This document shows positions 53,191 to 62,939 of a stretch of 64,000 nt of DNA, one piece after another. Numbering within the stretch: the stretch's first letter is position 1; the number at the start of each line of letters is the position of its first letter. The notes beneath the pieces are model-generated. The model was not told the origin of the DNA. It searched no databases and saw only the letters and a list, made by a program, of their open reading frames with translations. The position numbers were made by a program, and so were the translations under genes. The DNA comes from Halohasta litchfieldiae (lineage in GTDB: Archaea > Halobacteriota > Halobacteria > Halobacteriales > Haloferacaceae). The DNA lies in the NCBI RefSeq assembly GCF_002788215.1, contig NZ_CP024845.1, positions 2,852,001 to 2,916,000 of the forward strand. Direction: 5' to 3'.

Positions 53191-54540
53191 TTACTGCGAG
53201 CCGAAGGGGTTGGCCCGAACGACCGTCTCTTCGCGGCCCGGGCCGACACCAATCGCATAGATCGGTGCACCGACTTCCTCGCTGACGTATTCGAGATATT
53301 CGCGGGCGTTGGCCGGAATCGCCTCGTACCCCTCTTCAGCCACGTCGGCCCAGTCGACTTCCGGCCATGGCTCGAAGGATTTGAGCACTGGCTCACAGTC
53401 GCCCCAGCGTTCGGTGGTCGCGGGCATCGTTTTGATCTCCTCGCCGTCGAGTTCGTAGGCGTGGCCGACTTTGACCTCGTCCAAACCAGCCAGTACGTCG
53501 ATGTGGTTGACAGCGATCCCAGTAAAGCCGTTTGCGCGAGCGGCGTGCCGAAGCATCGGGATATCGAGCCAGCCGATCCGGCGCGGTCGACCGGTCACGG
53601 TGCCGAACTCGCCGCCTTTCTCGCGGATGAAGTCAGCTAGTTCTTCTTCGGTGTCGTTACCGTCGAGTTCGGTCGGGAGCGGGCCAGTGCCGACACGCGA
53701 GAGATAGGCCTTGACGATGCCGACGACCTCACCTTGGCCGATGACGGTCGGACCGACACCGGTGCCGACGGATGCCCCGCCAGCGGTTGGGTTCGAGGAG
53801 GTGACGTAGGGGTAGATACCGTGGTCGATGTCGATAGAGGTCCCCTGTGCGCCCTCGAACAGCAGTTCCTCGCCGTCGTCGAGGCTCTTGCCGAGGAAAT
53901 CCCCACAGTTGACCGTCATCGATTCCTCACGGAACCGCTGGCCGTACTCGTTGTAGGTCTCGAACAGCGCCTCAACGTCGAAGGCGTCGGCGTGTTCGGA
54001 GTTCTCGATGTCGAGGCCGTAGATCTCCTCGGCGAGATCCCGTTTCTGCGGGACGACGTATTCGAGACGGTCCCGAAGGACTTCGGGGTCAAGCATGTCG
54101 CCGATGCGAATGCCGCGTCGACCGGCCTTGTCCTCGTAGGTTGGGCCAATTCCCCGTTTGGTGGTTCCGGCGGCGAGATCCGAGTCGCTTTTGACTTCCT
54201 CTTCGATGCCGTCGAGAACACGGTGATATGGGAGGATCGCGTGGGCCCGGCGGGCGATCCGCACGTCGGGGTCGAGTCCTTTCTCACGAAGCGTGTCGAG
54301 CTCGTCGAAGAGGGTCTCGGGGTTGACAACACAGCCGTTGCCAAGAATCCCGACTTTGCCACGGACGGCACCGCTGGGGACCAAAGAAAGTTTGTACTCG
54401 TTGCCGTCTCGAACGACAGTGTGGCCGGCGTTGTCGCCGCCCTGATACCGGACGACGACGTCGGCGTCGCCACCCCAGATGTCGACGAGAGCGCCCTTGC
54501 CCTCGTCGCCCAACTGGGAGCCGACGATAGTTACGGTCAT
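53191..54540 (-). CDS. purA: adenylosuccinate synthase
   Basis: This 449-residue enzyme makes adenylosuccinate from IMP, GTP and aspartate. The N-terminus VTIVGSQLGDEGKGALVDIW contains the P-loop-like GDEGKG, and the second motif GAQGTSIDIDHG and C-terminal GVGPGREETV follow. The start MTVTIVGSQ was chosen from the family; the open frame continues upstream without protein-like character. Confidence 0.95.
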   Translation of the reverse strand: MTVTIVGSQLGDEGKGALVDIWGGDADVVVRYQGGDNAGHTVVRDGNEYKLSLVPSGAVRGKVGILGNGCVVNPETLFDELDTLREKGLDPDVRIARRAHAILPYHRVLDGIEEEVKSDSDLAAGTTKRGIGPTYEDKAGRRGIRIGDMLDPEVLRDRLEYVVPQKRDLAEEIYGLDIENSEHADAFDVEALFETYNEYGQRFREESMTVNCGDFLGKSLDDGEELLFEGAQGTSIDIDHGIYPYVTSSNPTAGGASVGTGVGPTVIGQGEVVGIVKAYLSRVGTGPLPTELDGNDTEEELADFIREKGGEFGTVTGRPRRIGWLDIPMLRHAARANGFTGIAVNHIDVLAGLDEVKVGHAYELDGEEIKTMPATTERWGDCEPVLKSFEPWPEVDWADVAEEGYEAIPANAREYLEYVSEEVGAPIYAIGVGPGREETVVRANPFGSQ

Positions 54541-54788
54541 AACAGCCGTCGCTTCACAAGCAGGGGGTAAACCGATTACGGTCCACGTCACAGCCCCACC
54601 GACCACGGGCAATTGCAACCATCGTCGACCGGGGGTCATCCCAGCCCACACCGACCCACAACTGGCGTGGCAACACGCCACAGAATCCGAACTGTTAACT
54701 ACTACCACCCCAAGTACTCATACTACTGACCTTTTTACCCCGTCCGACAGCAACCTTTAAAACGGATCAAGACAAGTTAGCATGTGTC
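54541..54788. other. 248-bp divergent gap between purA and the winged-helix gene
   Basis: The gap holds the promoters of both genes. The plus-strand frame that crosses it is rich in Thr and Pro and is not protein-like. Near its right end lies the TATA-like element of the winged-helix gene (cctttaaaacgg). Confidence 0.5.
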
Positions 54789-55094
54789 ATGATAGACAGA
54801 CTTGAGAAAGAAGTCGACATGCTCGAACGGCACCTACAGGTCCTCCGCATGGTGATCGAGAACGAACCCATCGGCATCGTCAAGATGTCGAACGAGACCG
54901 GCTACCCACATCACAAGGTACGCTACTCGCTTCGCGTGCTCGAAGAGGAGAACCTCATCGAGCCATCGAGCCAGGGTGCGATCCAGACCGATCACACCGA
55001 GGAGTTCGTCGACGACCTCGACAACAAGATCGACTCCATCGTCGAGAAGCTTCGCACGATGCGCATCGACGACGCCGCAGAGATCGAAGGCTAG
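54789..55094 (+). CDS. small winged-helix transcriptional regulator, archaeal
   Basis: This 101-residue protein consists of an N-terminal helix (MIDRLEKEVDMLERHLQVLR) and a winged helix (NEPIGIVKMSNETGYPHHKV, then RYSLRVLEEENLIEPSSQGA), followed by a C-terminal acidic coil. It resembles conserved archaeal regulators of unknown target. A TATA-like element (cctttaaaacgg, about 54755-54766) lies about 25-30 bp upstream of the start, fitting a nearly leaderless transcript. Confidence 0.75.
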   Translation: MIDRLEKEVDMLERHLQVLRMVIENEPIGIVKMSNETGYPHHKVRYSLRVLEEENLIEPSSQGAIQTDHTEEFVDDLDNKIDSIVEKLRTMRIDDAAEIEG

Positions 55095-55160
55095 ATCTCT
55101 ACACTGTTTGTCGCCGCGGGCGATAGCTTGCTGTTTTCGGTCGACAGTCCGACGAACTGT

Positions 55161-57197
55161 CTACAGTTCCGGGACGTGGAGATCGAACGTGTCGCCGAGT
55201 TTTTCGACCAGACAGAGATGGAACCCCTGTTTTCGGGAGATGTAGACGAAGCTTTTGCCACGGCTCGCGCTCAGCAGGCCGCCACCGGTCGCGTCGGCCG
55301 CAGCATCCAGCGCCTCGCCCTTGTAGTAGCTCGTCGTCACTGCGAACGCGCCGGCAAAGCTCTCTTCGCGTTGAATGATCTCGCTGCCGTCTCGGACGAG
55401 TGTGTTCACCATGCCGCCGCCGACGGGCTGCTTGGATTCATTGAAATCAGCGACGAACACCGGCTGGTCCCGTTTGTCGCGGACGACAAGATCGAAGGTG
55501 GCCTCGACTGGGTCGTCTTCCTCGTCAGTACCGAGCGAGATACTGCCGCGGAGTTCGGCCCGGTTGATCGTCGGAATCGCCTCGTAGATCCGGGCGAGAT
55601 CGGTCTGGTTGCCCGTCTGCTGGATGTCGAACAGGAACTCCTCGACGAGCCACCGGACGAACGCGAGTTCGATCCGGCCCTCTAGGAACGTCTCGAAGGG
55701 GGTGCCGTCGACGCTCACACCCTCGCTTTCGAAGGTCGTATGCGGCTCGATCCGGAGGTTGGTCATGACTTCGTCTTGGCTCGCTTCCCCGGAAATAGCG
55801 TCTTCCAGCGTGGCGTCTCCTTTCGAGGCGTACCGCACGAGGAGATTCGTGCCCTCTAGGGCTTCGGACGTACTCATCGACTGGCTCCCGGTCGACATCC
55901 CACCCACGTCGACGGTCGTGTCCGACTCCAGTTGGGATTCGAGCCGATCGATCTCGGCTTCGGCCTCCGAGAGCTTGGTTCGGACGGTCTCAAGCTCCTT
56001 GCGGGCCTTGTCGCGTTCGGCCTGAGCGCTGTCGCGTTCTGTAACCAGTTTCTCGTGTTGCTCTTCGGCCTTCTGCATCACCTGTTCGGCACGCTTGAGC
56101 CGCTTCTGTAACTGTTTTCGGGAGAGCTGTCCCTCCGATTTCGATTTCGATTTCCGCCGTGCGGTCTGCGATGCCGACCGTTGGGTCGACTGCGTTCCCC
56201 CCTGCTCGGGATCGCTACTCGGATCGAGCGACGGAATCGTCTTCGCATTGCGCCACTCCGCCTCGTTGCTAAACACGTCTTCGTCCGTCTTCGGATCAGT
56301 CGACTCCGTGGTTGCGGTCGACGCCTCTGTCGATGCAGTCGATGACTCCGGAGCCGATGATTCGCTGGCTGTGGTCGAGGAGCCTGCTGTCGGCGAGGGT
56401 CGTGACACACCCCGATCACCGTTCGTTTCCGGCGTCGACGGCGCGTTCGCCGACTCACTGCCAGCCGTCGATCCGTTGCTGGCCGTCGGCCTGTCGCTAG
56501 CTGTGGTCTCTGTTTCACTCCCGGTCGTTTTTGGGGTTGGTGTCACCGAGTCGACTGTGTCGGTGTCGCTGACAGCGTCGTCTTCGGTCGACTCGTCGTC
56601 CTCACTCTCCTCGGCCGAGACATCACTGTCTGCGGTCGATGGATCGTCACTACCGCCAACAGGTTCCGGGATATCGATGACTTCCAGATCGGATGCATAG
56701 ACGGTGTAAATGCCGACCTCGTCGTCGGCGCGCTCGAAGGCCTCCTCGTCGGTCAGCAGCTGTCGACTGTTTCCAACGAAGGCGACACTCATCGATTTCC
56801 CACCGTAGTAGACCGTGTAGTAGTCGCCCGACAGCACGTTCTCCGAGAGTTCGATATAGCCCGTGAAACTACCCGACGAAAGCGTCGCGTCCGCCTCGGA
56901 GATCGTCTTTTTATTCGTGTAGTACTGGGCTTGCTTTTCGCTCCGACTCCGCATTGCGTACAGCAACGGCAATGCGGGGGACGGAGCCTCGTATGCCGTG
57001 CCGTCGGTTTCGGCAAACGACGACAGCGACCCCTCATCGATACCGATGAGTCGCCCGTTGAGCATGAACGCCCATGCCGTGCCCGCCGTTACCGCGCCCG
57101 AAAACTCGCGGTCGGCAAGCCCGTGAAGTCCCTCGTAGCCACCGCTGAATGGGTGTGACTCCCACTCGGTTACGGCGTCGACTATCTCGCGATCCAT
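55161..57197 (-). CDS. large three-part protein with disordered linker and coiled coil (DUF7527-like)
   Basis: This 678-residue protein has an N-terminal globular domain (about 1-180, FSGGYEGLHGLADREFSGAV), then a 180-residue linker of Ser/Thr/Glu/Asp low complexity, a coiled coil (about 360-430, RKQLQKRLKRAEQVMQKAEE) and a C-terminal domain with FDLVVRDKRDQPVFVADFNE. The family is recalled as DUF7527 in haloarchaea. The acidic disordered linker next to the coiled coil is unusual for an archaeal protein. Function is unknown. Confidence 0.7.
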   Translation of the reverse strand: MDREIVDAVTEWESHPFSGGYEGLHGLADREFSGAVTAGTAWAFMLNGRLIGIDEGSLSSFAETDGTAYEAPSPALPLLYAMRSRSEKQAQYYTNKKTISEADATLSSGSFTGYIELSENVLSGDYYTVYYGGKSMSVAFVGNSRQLLTDEEAFERADDEVGIYTVYASDLEVIDIPEPVGGSDDPSTADSDVSAEESEDDESTEDDAVSDTDTVDSVTPTPKTTGSETETTASDRPTASNGSTAGSESANAPSTPETNGDRGVSRPSPTAGSSTTASESSAPESSTASTEASTATTESTDPKTDEDVFSNEAEWRNAKTIPSLDPSSDPEQGGTQSTQRSASQTARRKSKSKSEGQLSRKQLQKRLKRAEQVMQKAEEQHEKLVTERDSAQAERDKARKELETVRTKLSEAEAEIDRLESQLESDTTVDVGGMSTGSQSMSTSEALEGTNLLVRYASKGDATLEDAISGEASQDEVMTNLRIEPHTTFESEGVSVDGTPFETFLEGRIELAFVRWLVEEFLFDIQQTGNQTDLARIYEAIPTINRAELRGSISLGTDEEDDPVEATFDLVVRDKRDQPVFVADFNESKQPVGGGMVNTLVRDGSEIIQREESFAGAFAVTTSYYKGEALDAAADATGGGLLSASRGKSFVYISRKQGFHLCLVEKLGDTFDLHVPEL

Positions 57198-57297
57198 TTG
57201 GTATAACGTCGCTACAGACGACTGAAATAGTTTCCGGAGCGTCGCACGTTTTATTCAGTGGAAATAAAATGGATTTAATGGCGAGTACAGCGTACTA

Positions 57298-57573
57298 TCA
57301 GACCGCGAGCACGGCATAGACGAGCAAAAAGCCGAAATAGAGCGCGACCAGCGCACCGAGGGCCACGATCCGAAACCGGTTGAGTGACTTTTCTTCTTCG
57401 GTGTAGGCCTTTTTGAAGGCTTCTCGTTCATCGTCAGTAAGCGCTTGATAATGTTCGAGACCGAGATGCAGTCGATACTGTTTGTCATCAGTGAGTTCAA
57501 ACTCACAGTAGGGACAGACTACCGGCGTTTCGTCGACCGGAACGTCAGTTTCAGGCTGTGGTTGATCGGTCAT
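57298..57573 (-). CDS. C2H2-type zinc finger membrane protein
   Basis: This 91-residue protein has a C2H2-like finger VVCPYCEFELTDDKQYRLHL (CPYC plus two His in RLHLGLEHY) and one C-terminal membrane helix (FRIVALGALVALYFGFLLVY). The finger lies on the cytoplasmic side if the helix is a tail anchor. It overlaps the stop of the membrane protein at 57570 by 4 bp (ATGA), so the two are cotranslated. Homologues occur in haloarchaea, where I recall the family as DUF7410. Confidence 0.75.
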   Translation of the reverse strand: MTDQPQPETDVPVDETPVVCPYCEFELTDDKQYRLHLGLEHYQALTDDEREAFKKAYTEEEKSLNRFRIVALGALVALYFGFLLVYAVLAV

Positions 57574-58970
57574 GGGCCACCTCCAGCGATGAACGGCGGT
57601 TCGACAATTGGTGTGGTAACCACCCAGAGGCTGATCATCGTGTAGCCGACCATCACGAGTGTGATCCCATACTGGCTTTTGATCGCTTCGAGTCGACCGG
57701 GGAGCAGTTCGTAGGCCGCCGCGTGAGCGACCCAGACGGCGATCATGTGGCCGCCTAAAATCAGTGCCATCTCAACGCCGGATACCCAGCCGGGAAGTCC
57801 CGCCAACACGGGTGGTTGTTGGGGTGGCGACAGTGGGCCAGCACCGACGACGACCACAGTGGGCAGCAGGCCGAGGAAGAAACTGAGATTGTGTGCGAGA
57901 TGGTAGCCGACCGCGATGGCCAGCAATGAGGGGGCAAACCGCTTACCGAGCGCCTCTCGCGTGATGTAGGTATTCCCGTAGCGACGGGCCACCCCTATCG
58001 ACCACCAGAACGCGCCCAGAAACAGCCCGAAGCCAGCGAGGTAGGCAAGCAGGTAGACGGCCAACGGTGGTACTCCCAGCCTGACGACGCCGACAGCGAA
58101 CGTTTCCCACAGCCATGTCGCAACGAAGCCATCGAAGGTAGTGACATACAGCAGACAGACAATAAAGGCGACCTCGTCGCGTCCCGAAACGAACTCCGGA
58201 TCGGTGAGTGCCATCCCGGGGAGTCGGAACGAGATTCCATCCGCGGTTCGCTCGAAGGGCGCGAACCGCCCGAAGTACGAGAACGCTCGTGAAATCGGGT
58301 CGACCGAGCCAAACCACCGATCCGAACCAAATACCACCGCTCCAGTGACGGTAACCCCACCGTAGGCGACTATCGCCGTGGCGAGCAGGCGTGGATCGTC
58401 AGCCAGCGGCGTGACGACTTCGATCCAAATCAACGCCAGCAGTCCGGCCACGCTCGGCCACGCGCCCAGTCGGTCGGGATACTCGCGACCAATCGTCGGG
58501 AGCAGGTCGGCTATCGTGCGGAATGGGTTGAGTGTCGACCACGTGTTGCCGAGCAGGTAGGTCGAGGCGACGTAACCGCCCCACCACGCCACCCAGACGA
58601 AGACGACCGCAAAGTTACGGAGTGCGGTTGGGGGGCCGGTGTAGCCCACGTAGATGGTGAGCGCCAGCAGGCCAAGCCCGGTCAGTCGACCAGCGAGCGT
58701 GATGAGCCGGCCCGGCGCGGGGAGCCTGCCGCCCCACTCGTGAAACGAACGGATAAATACCCGGTCGGTAACGAAGGAGGCCAAGAGGAACGACGCCCCA
58801 ACTGCGCCGCCGCCGGTGGCCAGAAACAGCCACGTCGGGACGGTGACTGTCGTTGCTCCGGCCGCTCTGAGTCCGGCGGCGTGAGCGAGTACGGTCTCGC
58901 TTGCCGCGAGGACTATCAGTATTGCTGTGACGAATCCGAAGCCAGCCCACCCGAGCCGTCGACGGTCCAT
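57570..58970 (-). CDS. polytopic membrane protein, conserved in haloarchaea
   Basis: This 466-residue protein has about 12 membrane helices, starting with WAGFGFVTAILIVLAASETV and ending with GITLVMVGYTMISLWVVTTP. Conserved His and Trp residues occur in loop regions (YHLAHNLSFFLGL, GGHMIAVWVAHAAAYELLPG). The gene is divergent from cytochrome oxidase subunit III, suggesting a role around respiration or copper/heme handling, which is inference. Its end overlaps the start of the zinc-finger gene. Confidence 0.7.
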   Translation of the reverse strand: MDRRRLGWAGFGFVTAILIVLAASETVLAHAAGLRAAGATTVTVPTWLFLATGGGAVGASFLLASFVTDRVFIRSFHEWGGRLPAPGRLITLAGRLTGLGLLALTIYVGYTGPPTALRNFAVVFVWVAWWGGYVASTYLLGNTWSTLNPFRTIADLLPTIGREYPDRLGAWPSVAGLLALIWIEVVTPLADDPRLLATAIVAYGGVTVTGAVVFGSDRWFGSVDPISRAFSYFGRFAPFERTADGISFRLPGMALTDPEFVSGRDEVAFIVCLLYVTTFDGFVATWLWETFAVGVVRLGVPPLAVYLLAYLAGFGLFLGAFWWSIGVARRYGNTYITREALGKRFAPSLLAIAVGYHLAHNLSFFLGLLPTVVVVGAGPLSPPQQPPVLAGLPGWVSGVEMALILGGHMIAVWVAHAAAYELLPGRLEAIKSQYGITLVMVGYTMISLWVVTTPIVEPPFIAGGGP

Positions 58971-59083
58971 TGACGGCGATTGGGTGAGCCGATAGGAGTA
59001 GCTTGCGACTCGGCGTCTCGACTGCCGTTCACCCCCGGCGACGGTTGGGAGGATTTTTAGTCACAGGGTCGAAACTGACCCCT

Positions 59084-59938
59084 ATGAGTACCGAAACGGA
59101 GGAGGGACACGACGACCATCACCATCATCTCCCGGCGGTCGAAGACTGGCCGCGCGGCTTCGGTGAGGCGAGTTGGTGGCCGTTCGTGACGGCTATGGGT
59201 GGCGCAGGCATTTATATCGGTGTCGCACTCTGGATCGTCGCCGATCTCGTACATCCGCTGGCTGGCCCAGCGGTCGTCGCTGGCAGTGTCGGCCTGTTTC
59301 TGACGGGGATCTACGGCTGGCTCTACCACGCCTTCATCACGAAGTTCTGGACGCGAGACACCACCGAACACGGGATCTCATCGCTCCGTTGGGGGATGAT
59401 CGCGTTTTTGGGATCGGAGCTGGCGACGTTCGGTGCCATTTTCGGCTACTACTTCTACTTCCGTGCGGGCAGCGGTGAGTGGACGCTTCCAGCCACAACG
59501 CCCGACCTCGTGAGTTCGCTGATTTTGGCAAACACCGCCATCTTGGTCGCCTCGTCGTTCACGCTCCACTGGGCCCACGTCGCCATCCGGAGCGATGACC
59601 GAACCAACTTCCTCCGCGGGATGGGCCTGACCCTCCTGTTGGGCGTGGTCTTCCTCGGCGGCCAGGCACTGGAGTACTTCGAGTTCATCATTCACGAGGG
59701 CTTTACCCTCTCGGAGGGAATCTACGGCTCGGCGTTCTTCGGGCTGACCGGTCTCCACGGTCTTCACGTCATGCTCGGGGTCGTCTTCCTCAGCATCGTC
59801 TTCGTCCGTGGTCTCTACGGCCAGTACTCCGCCGAACGGCATCTCTCGGTGAGTACGGCCTCGATGTACTGGCACTTTGTCGACGTCGTCTGGATCTTCC
59901 TCGTCGTCGTCCTCTACCTCGGCACTGGCCAAGCGTAG
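59084..59938 (+). CDS. heme-copper oxidase subunit III
   Basis: This 284-residue protein is subunit III of a heme-copper terminal oxidase. After a His-rich N-terminus (HDDHHHHLPAVEDW) it has seven membrane helices with FLGSELATFGAIFGYYFYFR and the C-terminal HGLHVMLGVVFLS, MYWHFVDVVWIFLVVVLYLG. Subunits I and II are not in the window. The start MSTETEEGHDDHH at 59084 was selected from family patterns. Confidence 0.92.
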   Translation: MSTETEEGHDDHHHHLPAVEDWPRGFGEASWWPFVTAMGGAGIYIGVALWIVADLVHPLAGPAVVAGSVGLFLTGIYGWLYHAFITKFWTRDTTEHGISSLRWGMIAFLGSELATFGAIFGYYFYFRAGSGEWTLPATTPDLVSSLILANTAILVASSFTLHWAHVAIRSDDRTNFLRGMGLTLLLGVVFLGGQALEYFEFIIHEGFTLSEGIYGSAFFGLTGLHGLHVMLGVVFLSIVFVRGLYGQYSAERHLSVSTASMYWHFVDVVWIFLVVVLYLGTGQA

Positions 59939-60125
59939 CTCAGTCGACCACCGCTGTTTTCGGCTGTGTTCCGAGGCTCACAGAACAGCCGAGCGTCAGC
60001 TGTAGATTTCGTCCAAACGGGCCACAGTCGACTGCCGGGAAACCCCTGTGGCTGGAACTATCGAGTGGCAGCCCAGCCACCCGACCGATGGCGGTCCTCA
60101 AAACTCGGTTCGGAGCGTGCGACCG

Positions 60126-61046
60126 TCAGGTAGAGCCCTCTCGAAGCGTGTCGTCAGCTAGCTCGAACCACTCCGTGGCGAGTTTGAGGAACTCTTGATC
60201 GGTTCGGTCTTCAGGAGGAGCGGATGTCGGATCTTCGAGTTGTTCTGTAACGGTTCGAAACTCGTTGCGAGCGAGTTGGAGCTCCGTCTGTGATCGGGAG
60301 TTGCGTTGCTGTGGCCCCCCGATGTTTACCAACCCGGTAAACATCCGGTCGACCAACTCGATCTGCCACGCCTGTTGGTCGTACTTTGTTTGGATCTCGT
60401 CCATGTATAGTTCCTTCTCAGCCAGCTCCTCGCCGAGAGCTTCGTAGTCGGCTTTGAGACTGGCCAACTGGGACGGTCGACGGGAGTAGGTTGGCTCGGC
60501 GCTGACAGGCTTGATGCGAGTATAGACAAGGTAAATATACCGCTGGATTCGGGCCAGATCGGGGATCAGCTCGTCGTATGTCCGATACTCCCGCACTGTG
60601 GCTTCCTGTTGTGCAGTCGTTGCTAACTCGCGTGTCTCCTGCCAGAGGATGTCGGAGGCGGTTTCGAGGTATTCCCGGGCGTTGTTGTATTCGATCTCGG
60701 TACTCGGAAAGACATCAAGAAGCGTCTGGTCGCTACCCTCCGGGACGTACTCTTGGAGTGCGCGACGGTACTGCTGTTCGGCCGTCTCCAACGAGCGTTG
60801 GAACTCGATCTCGTCGGTCGACTGCTGTCTGTCGTCAGTCTGTTCCTCCGGATCGGGTTCGGGGTCGGACTGTGGCTCGTCAGCCTCTGGTTCCGACTCG
60901 TCGGCTGAAGACTCCGATTCCATATCGCCGGTCGACTGTGTCTCTGCGTTCGATTCGGGTGCTTCCGTTTCGTCGTCCTCAAAATAGCCGAGACATCCAG
61001 CAACGGCAACACTACTACCGACCGCGAGATACGTCCGACGGTTCAT
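60126..61046 (-). CDS. lipoprotein with helical domain, hypothetical
   Basis: This 306-residue protein has a signal peptide with a lipobox (MNRRTYLAVGSSVAVAGCLG; Cys18). A Glu/Ser/Asp-rich linker of about 60 residues is followed by a helical domain with RSLETAEQQYRRALQEYVPE, LARIQRYIYLVYTRIKPVSA and a conserved Trp near the end (ATEWFELADDTL). It would lie on the outside of the cell, held by a lipid. No family is recognised. Confidence 0.6.
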   Translation of the reverse strand: MNRRTYLAVGSSVAVAGCLGYFEDDETEAPESNAETQSTGDMESESSADESEPEADEPQSDPEPDPEEQTDDRQQSTDEIEFQRSLETAEQQYRRALQEYVPEGSDQTLLDVFPSTEIEYNNAREYLETASDILWQETRELATTAQQEATVREYRTYDELIPDLARIQRYIYLVYTRIKPVSAEPTYSRRPSQLASLKADYEALGEELAEKELYMDEIQTKYDQQAWQIELVDRMFTGLVNIGGPQQRNSRSQTELQLARNEFRTVTEQLEDPTSAPPEDRTDQEFLKLATEWFELADDTLREGST

Positions 61047-61203
61047 ATACGGTAAGTAGATTACTCACATATAAGAATCAGTATTATTTTTGATTATTTA
61101 CCACCAACAGAGGTAGCTCTTGGTTACTGGTTTGTGAGAAGTTTTGCGAGGGAAGAACGCTCCAAGAGCGGTCTTCCGCATCTTGCGGTGTGAGCCGCAA
61201 CGA

Positions 61204-61287
61204 TGCGAGGGGAGGGATTTGAACCCACGGACCTCTACAGGAGCGGAGCTTGAATCCGCCGCCGTTTCCGGGCTTGGCTACCCTCGC
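61204..61287 (-). tRNA. tRNA-Leu (CAA anticodon)
   Basis: The minus strand folds into a class II cloverleaf: acceptor GCGAGGG/CCCTCGC, anticodon stem GCGGA/TCCGC around loop TTCAAGC (anticodon CAA), a long variable arm (TCCTGTAGAGGTCC) and T-arm GTGGG-TTCAAAT-CCCTC. The discriminator is A. It reads UUG. It is 84 nt and has no intron. Confidence 0.95.
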
Positions 61288-61451
61288 ACACAGTGCCGTC
61301 TCTCCTGTGGAGTCCTCACCCGAACTGTGTGACGGGCGTTAATAAACATTTCACAGTCGACCGACCATCGCTACCGACGGTTGACCAGTCGGAATATAAA
61401 TAGAGAGCGTAGTACGAGATAGCCGCCGTGACGACAGTCAAACGGCTGCTG

Positions 61452-62144
61452 TCAGGGCGCGTCGCCGCTGACCAGTCCCGAATCGGTAATCTTGAACGTC
61501 GCTTTCTCGCCTGCGGCTTTGGCCCGATGTTTTTCCAGTGTGGCCCGGCGGTTACCGCCGCGGAACCGGTCGAGCCGAACCACAACGCCGGTCCAGTGTT
61601 CGAGGGTATGGCCTCCCAACGCCCGCGTCTGGTCAGTGTCGGGATCAGAGTACACCTGATTCGTAATGACGACCGCGATATCGTGTTTTCGTGCCAGCGA
61701 CAGCAGTTGGGTGACCTGTCGGGCGACTGCCCGCAGCGAGTCGCCGCCCTCGGCATCCTCGCCACGTTGGAGCCGGTAGAAGCCCGTGGCGCTATCGAGG
61801 ACCATCAGGTCGACCTCTTCGGCGAACTCCGCGGCATCCCGGACGGCCTCCTGTTGTTCGTCGAAATCCACTGCGTCAGTGATGATGAGCCGTGAGGCGA
61901 CGTGTTCGACCGGTTCCTCGGAGTTGGCCTCGATCAGTTGCTGGAATCGGTCGACCGAGAGACCCTCCGTGTCGATGTAGAGCGCTTTCCCGCCGTCAGT
62001 AGCGACACCCACCGCCGCCGACAGCGCGACGTTGGTTTTCCCCGCTGCTGGCGGCCCATAGAGCTGGGTAACCGTTCCCCGCTCGAAGCCGCCGCCCAAC
62101 AGCGAATCGAGTGCCCCACAGCCGGTCGAAACTGGCTCGCTCAC
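61452..62144 (-). CDS. radB: RadB, archaeal RecA/RadA paralogue
   Basis: This 230-residue protein has Walker A GPPAAGKT at residues 30-37 (counted from the chosen start), Walker B VDLMVLDSATGFY, and the paralogue-type short length without the N-terminal DNA-binding helix-hairpin-helix domain of RadA. RadB assists recombination, probably by loading or modulating RadA. The start is the GTG at 62144 (SEPVSTGCGALD), selected because a TTG three codons upstream is less likely. Confidence 0.92.
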   Translation of the reverse strand: MSEPVSTGCGALDSLLGGGFERGTVTQLYGPPAAGKTNVALSAAVGVATDGGKALYIDTEGLSVDRFQQLIEANSEEPVEHVASRLIITDAVDFDEQQEAVRDAAEFAEEVDLMVLDSATGFYRLQRGEDAEGGDSLRAVARQVTQLLSLARKHDIAVVITNQVYSDPDTDQTRALGGHTLEHWTGVVVRLDRFRGGNRRATLEKHRAKAAGEKATFKITDSGLVSGDAP

Positions 62145-62359
62145 AGTCAGCAATTGACTGGTCAGCGCAAAAGCCCCTCGGTCTCCCGTGACAGCTGCTA
62201 TCTCTCGGTCGGCGGTGAGTCTGACACTACCGAGCTGTCGACCGCAGCCGAGGATTCAGTCGACAGCGACTGATCGGTAGCTACTCGTGTGAGTCGCTTT
62301 ACTGACTGGTTCCACGAGGGCCACACAGACTGATACGGCTTGCAAGCGACGGTGGATAT

Positions 62360-62893
62360 ATGGCCGAAGAAACACTGATCGAAGTCGAAGGATCGCACGA
62401 CAGAGCAACGATTGCGTCGTACTTTCGGCAGTTCGCCGATGGGCTCGAAGCGGATGGCTCGGTCACGTTCAGCACCGGTGAGGACGAGGTGAGCCTGACT
62501 GTCCCCGAGACAGCCGAGTTTGAGATCGAAGTCGAGCGCGAGACCGAAGAGGAAGACGACGAAGCCGAGTACGAAATCGAGTTCGAAGTCGGCTGGTCGA
62601 CCGACGAGGACGAAGAAGCCGAAGCAGCGATCCTCGAAATCGGCGGCGGAAGCAAAAGCGACACCGAGGGCCAACAGGAGACGATAGACGAGGCAGTCGA
62701 CGAGGCCGAAGGTGGTCATGAAGCCGCAGCCAGTGACGAACGTGCGGCTCACGATGACGAGGGTGAAGCCGGCAGCGACGCGGAACTGGAGTCACCGGAC
62801 CCACCCGACGGACGAAGCGAGGTCGACGCCGCCGAAGACGACGAAGGAAGTCGACTCACCGATACGGACACCGATTCCGACGAGGACCGTTAG
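62360..62893 (+). CDS. amphi-Trp domain protein with long acidic tail
   Basis: This 177-residue protein begins with the amphi-Trp domain (residues 1-90): RATIASYFRQFADGLEADGS, then alternating charged strands ending VGWSTDEDE. The remaining half is low-complexity Glu/Asp/Ala. The domain is widespread in haloarchaea and bacteria, of unknown function. The acidic tail resembles those of haloarchaeal surface or DNA-mimic proteins, but nothing shows either role. Confidence 0.75.
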   Translation: MAEETLIEVEGSHDRATIASYFRQFADGLEADGSVTFSTGEDEVSLTVPETAEFEIEVERETEEEDDEAEYEIEFEVGWSTDEDEEAEAAILEIGGGSKSDTEGQQETIDEAVDEAEGGHEAAASDERAAHDDEGEAGSDAELESPDPPDGRSEVDAAEDDEGSRLTDTDTDSDEDR

Positions 62894-62939
62894 GCGACCA
62901 CTAACGCACCGACATCGGCAGTATACGCCAGTTACCAGT

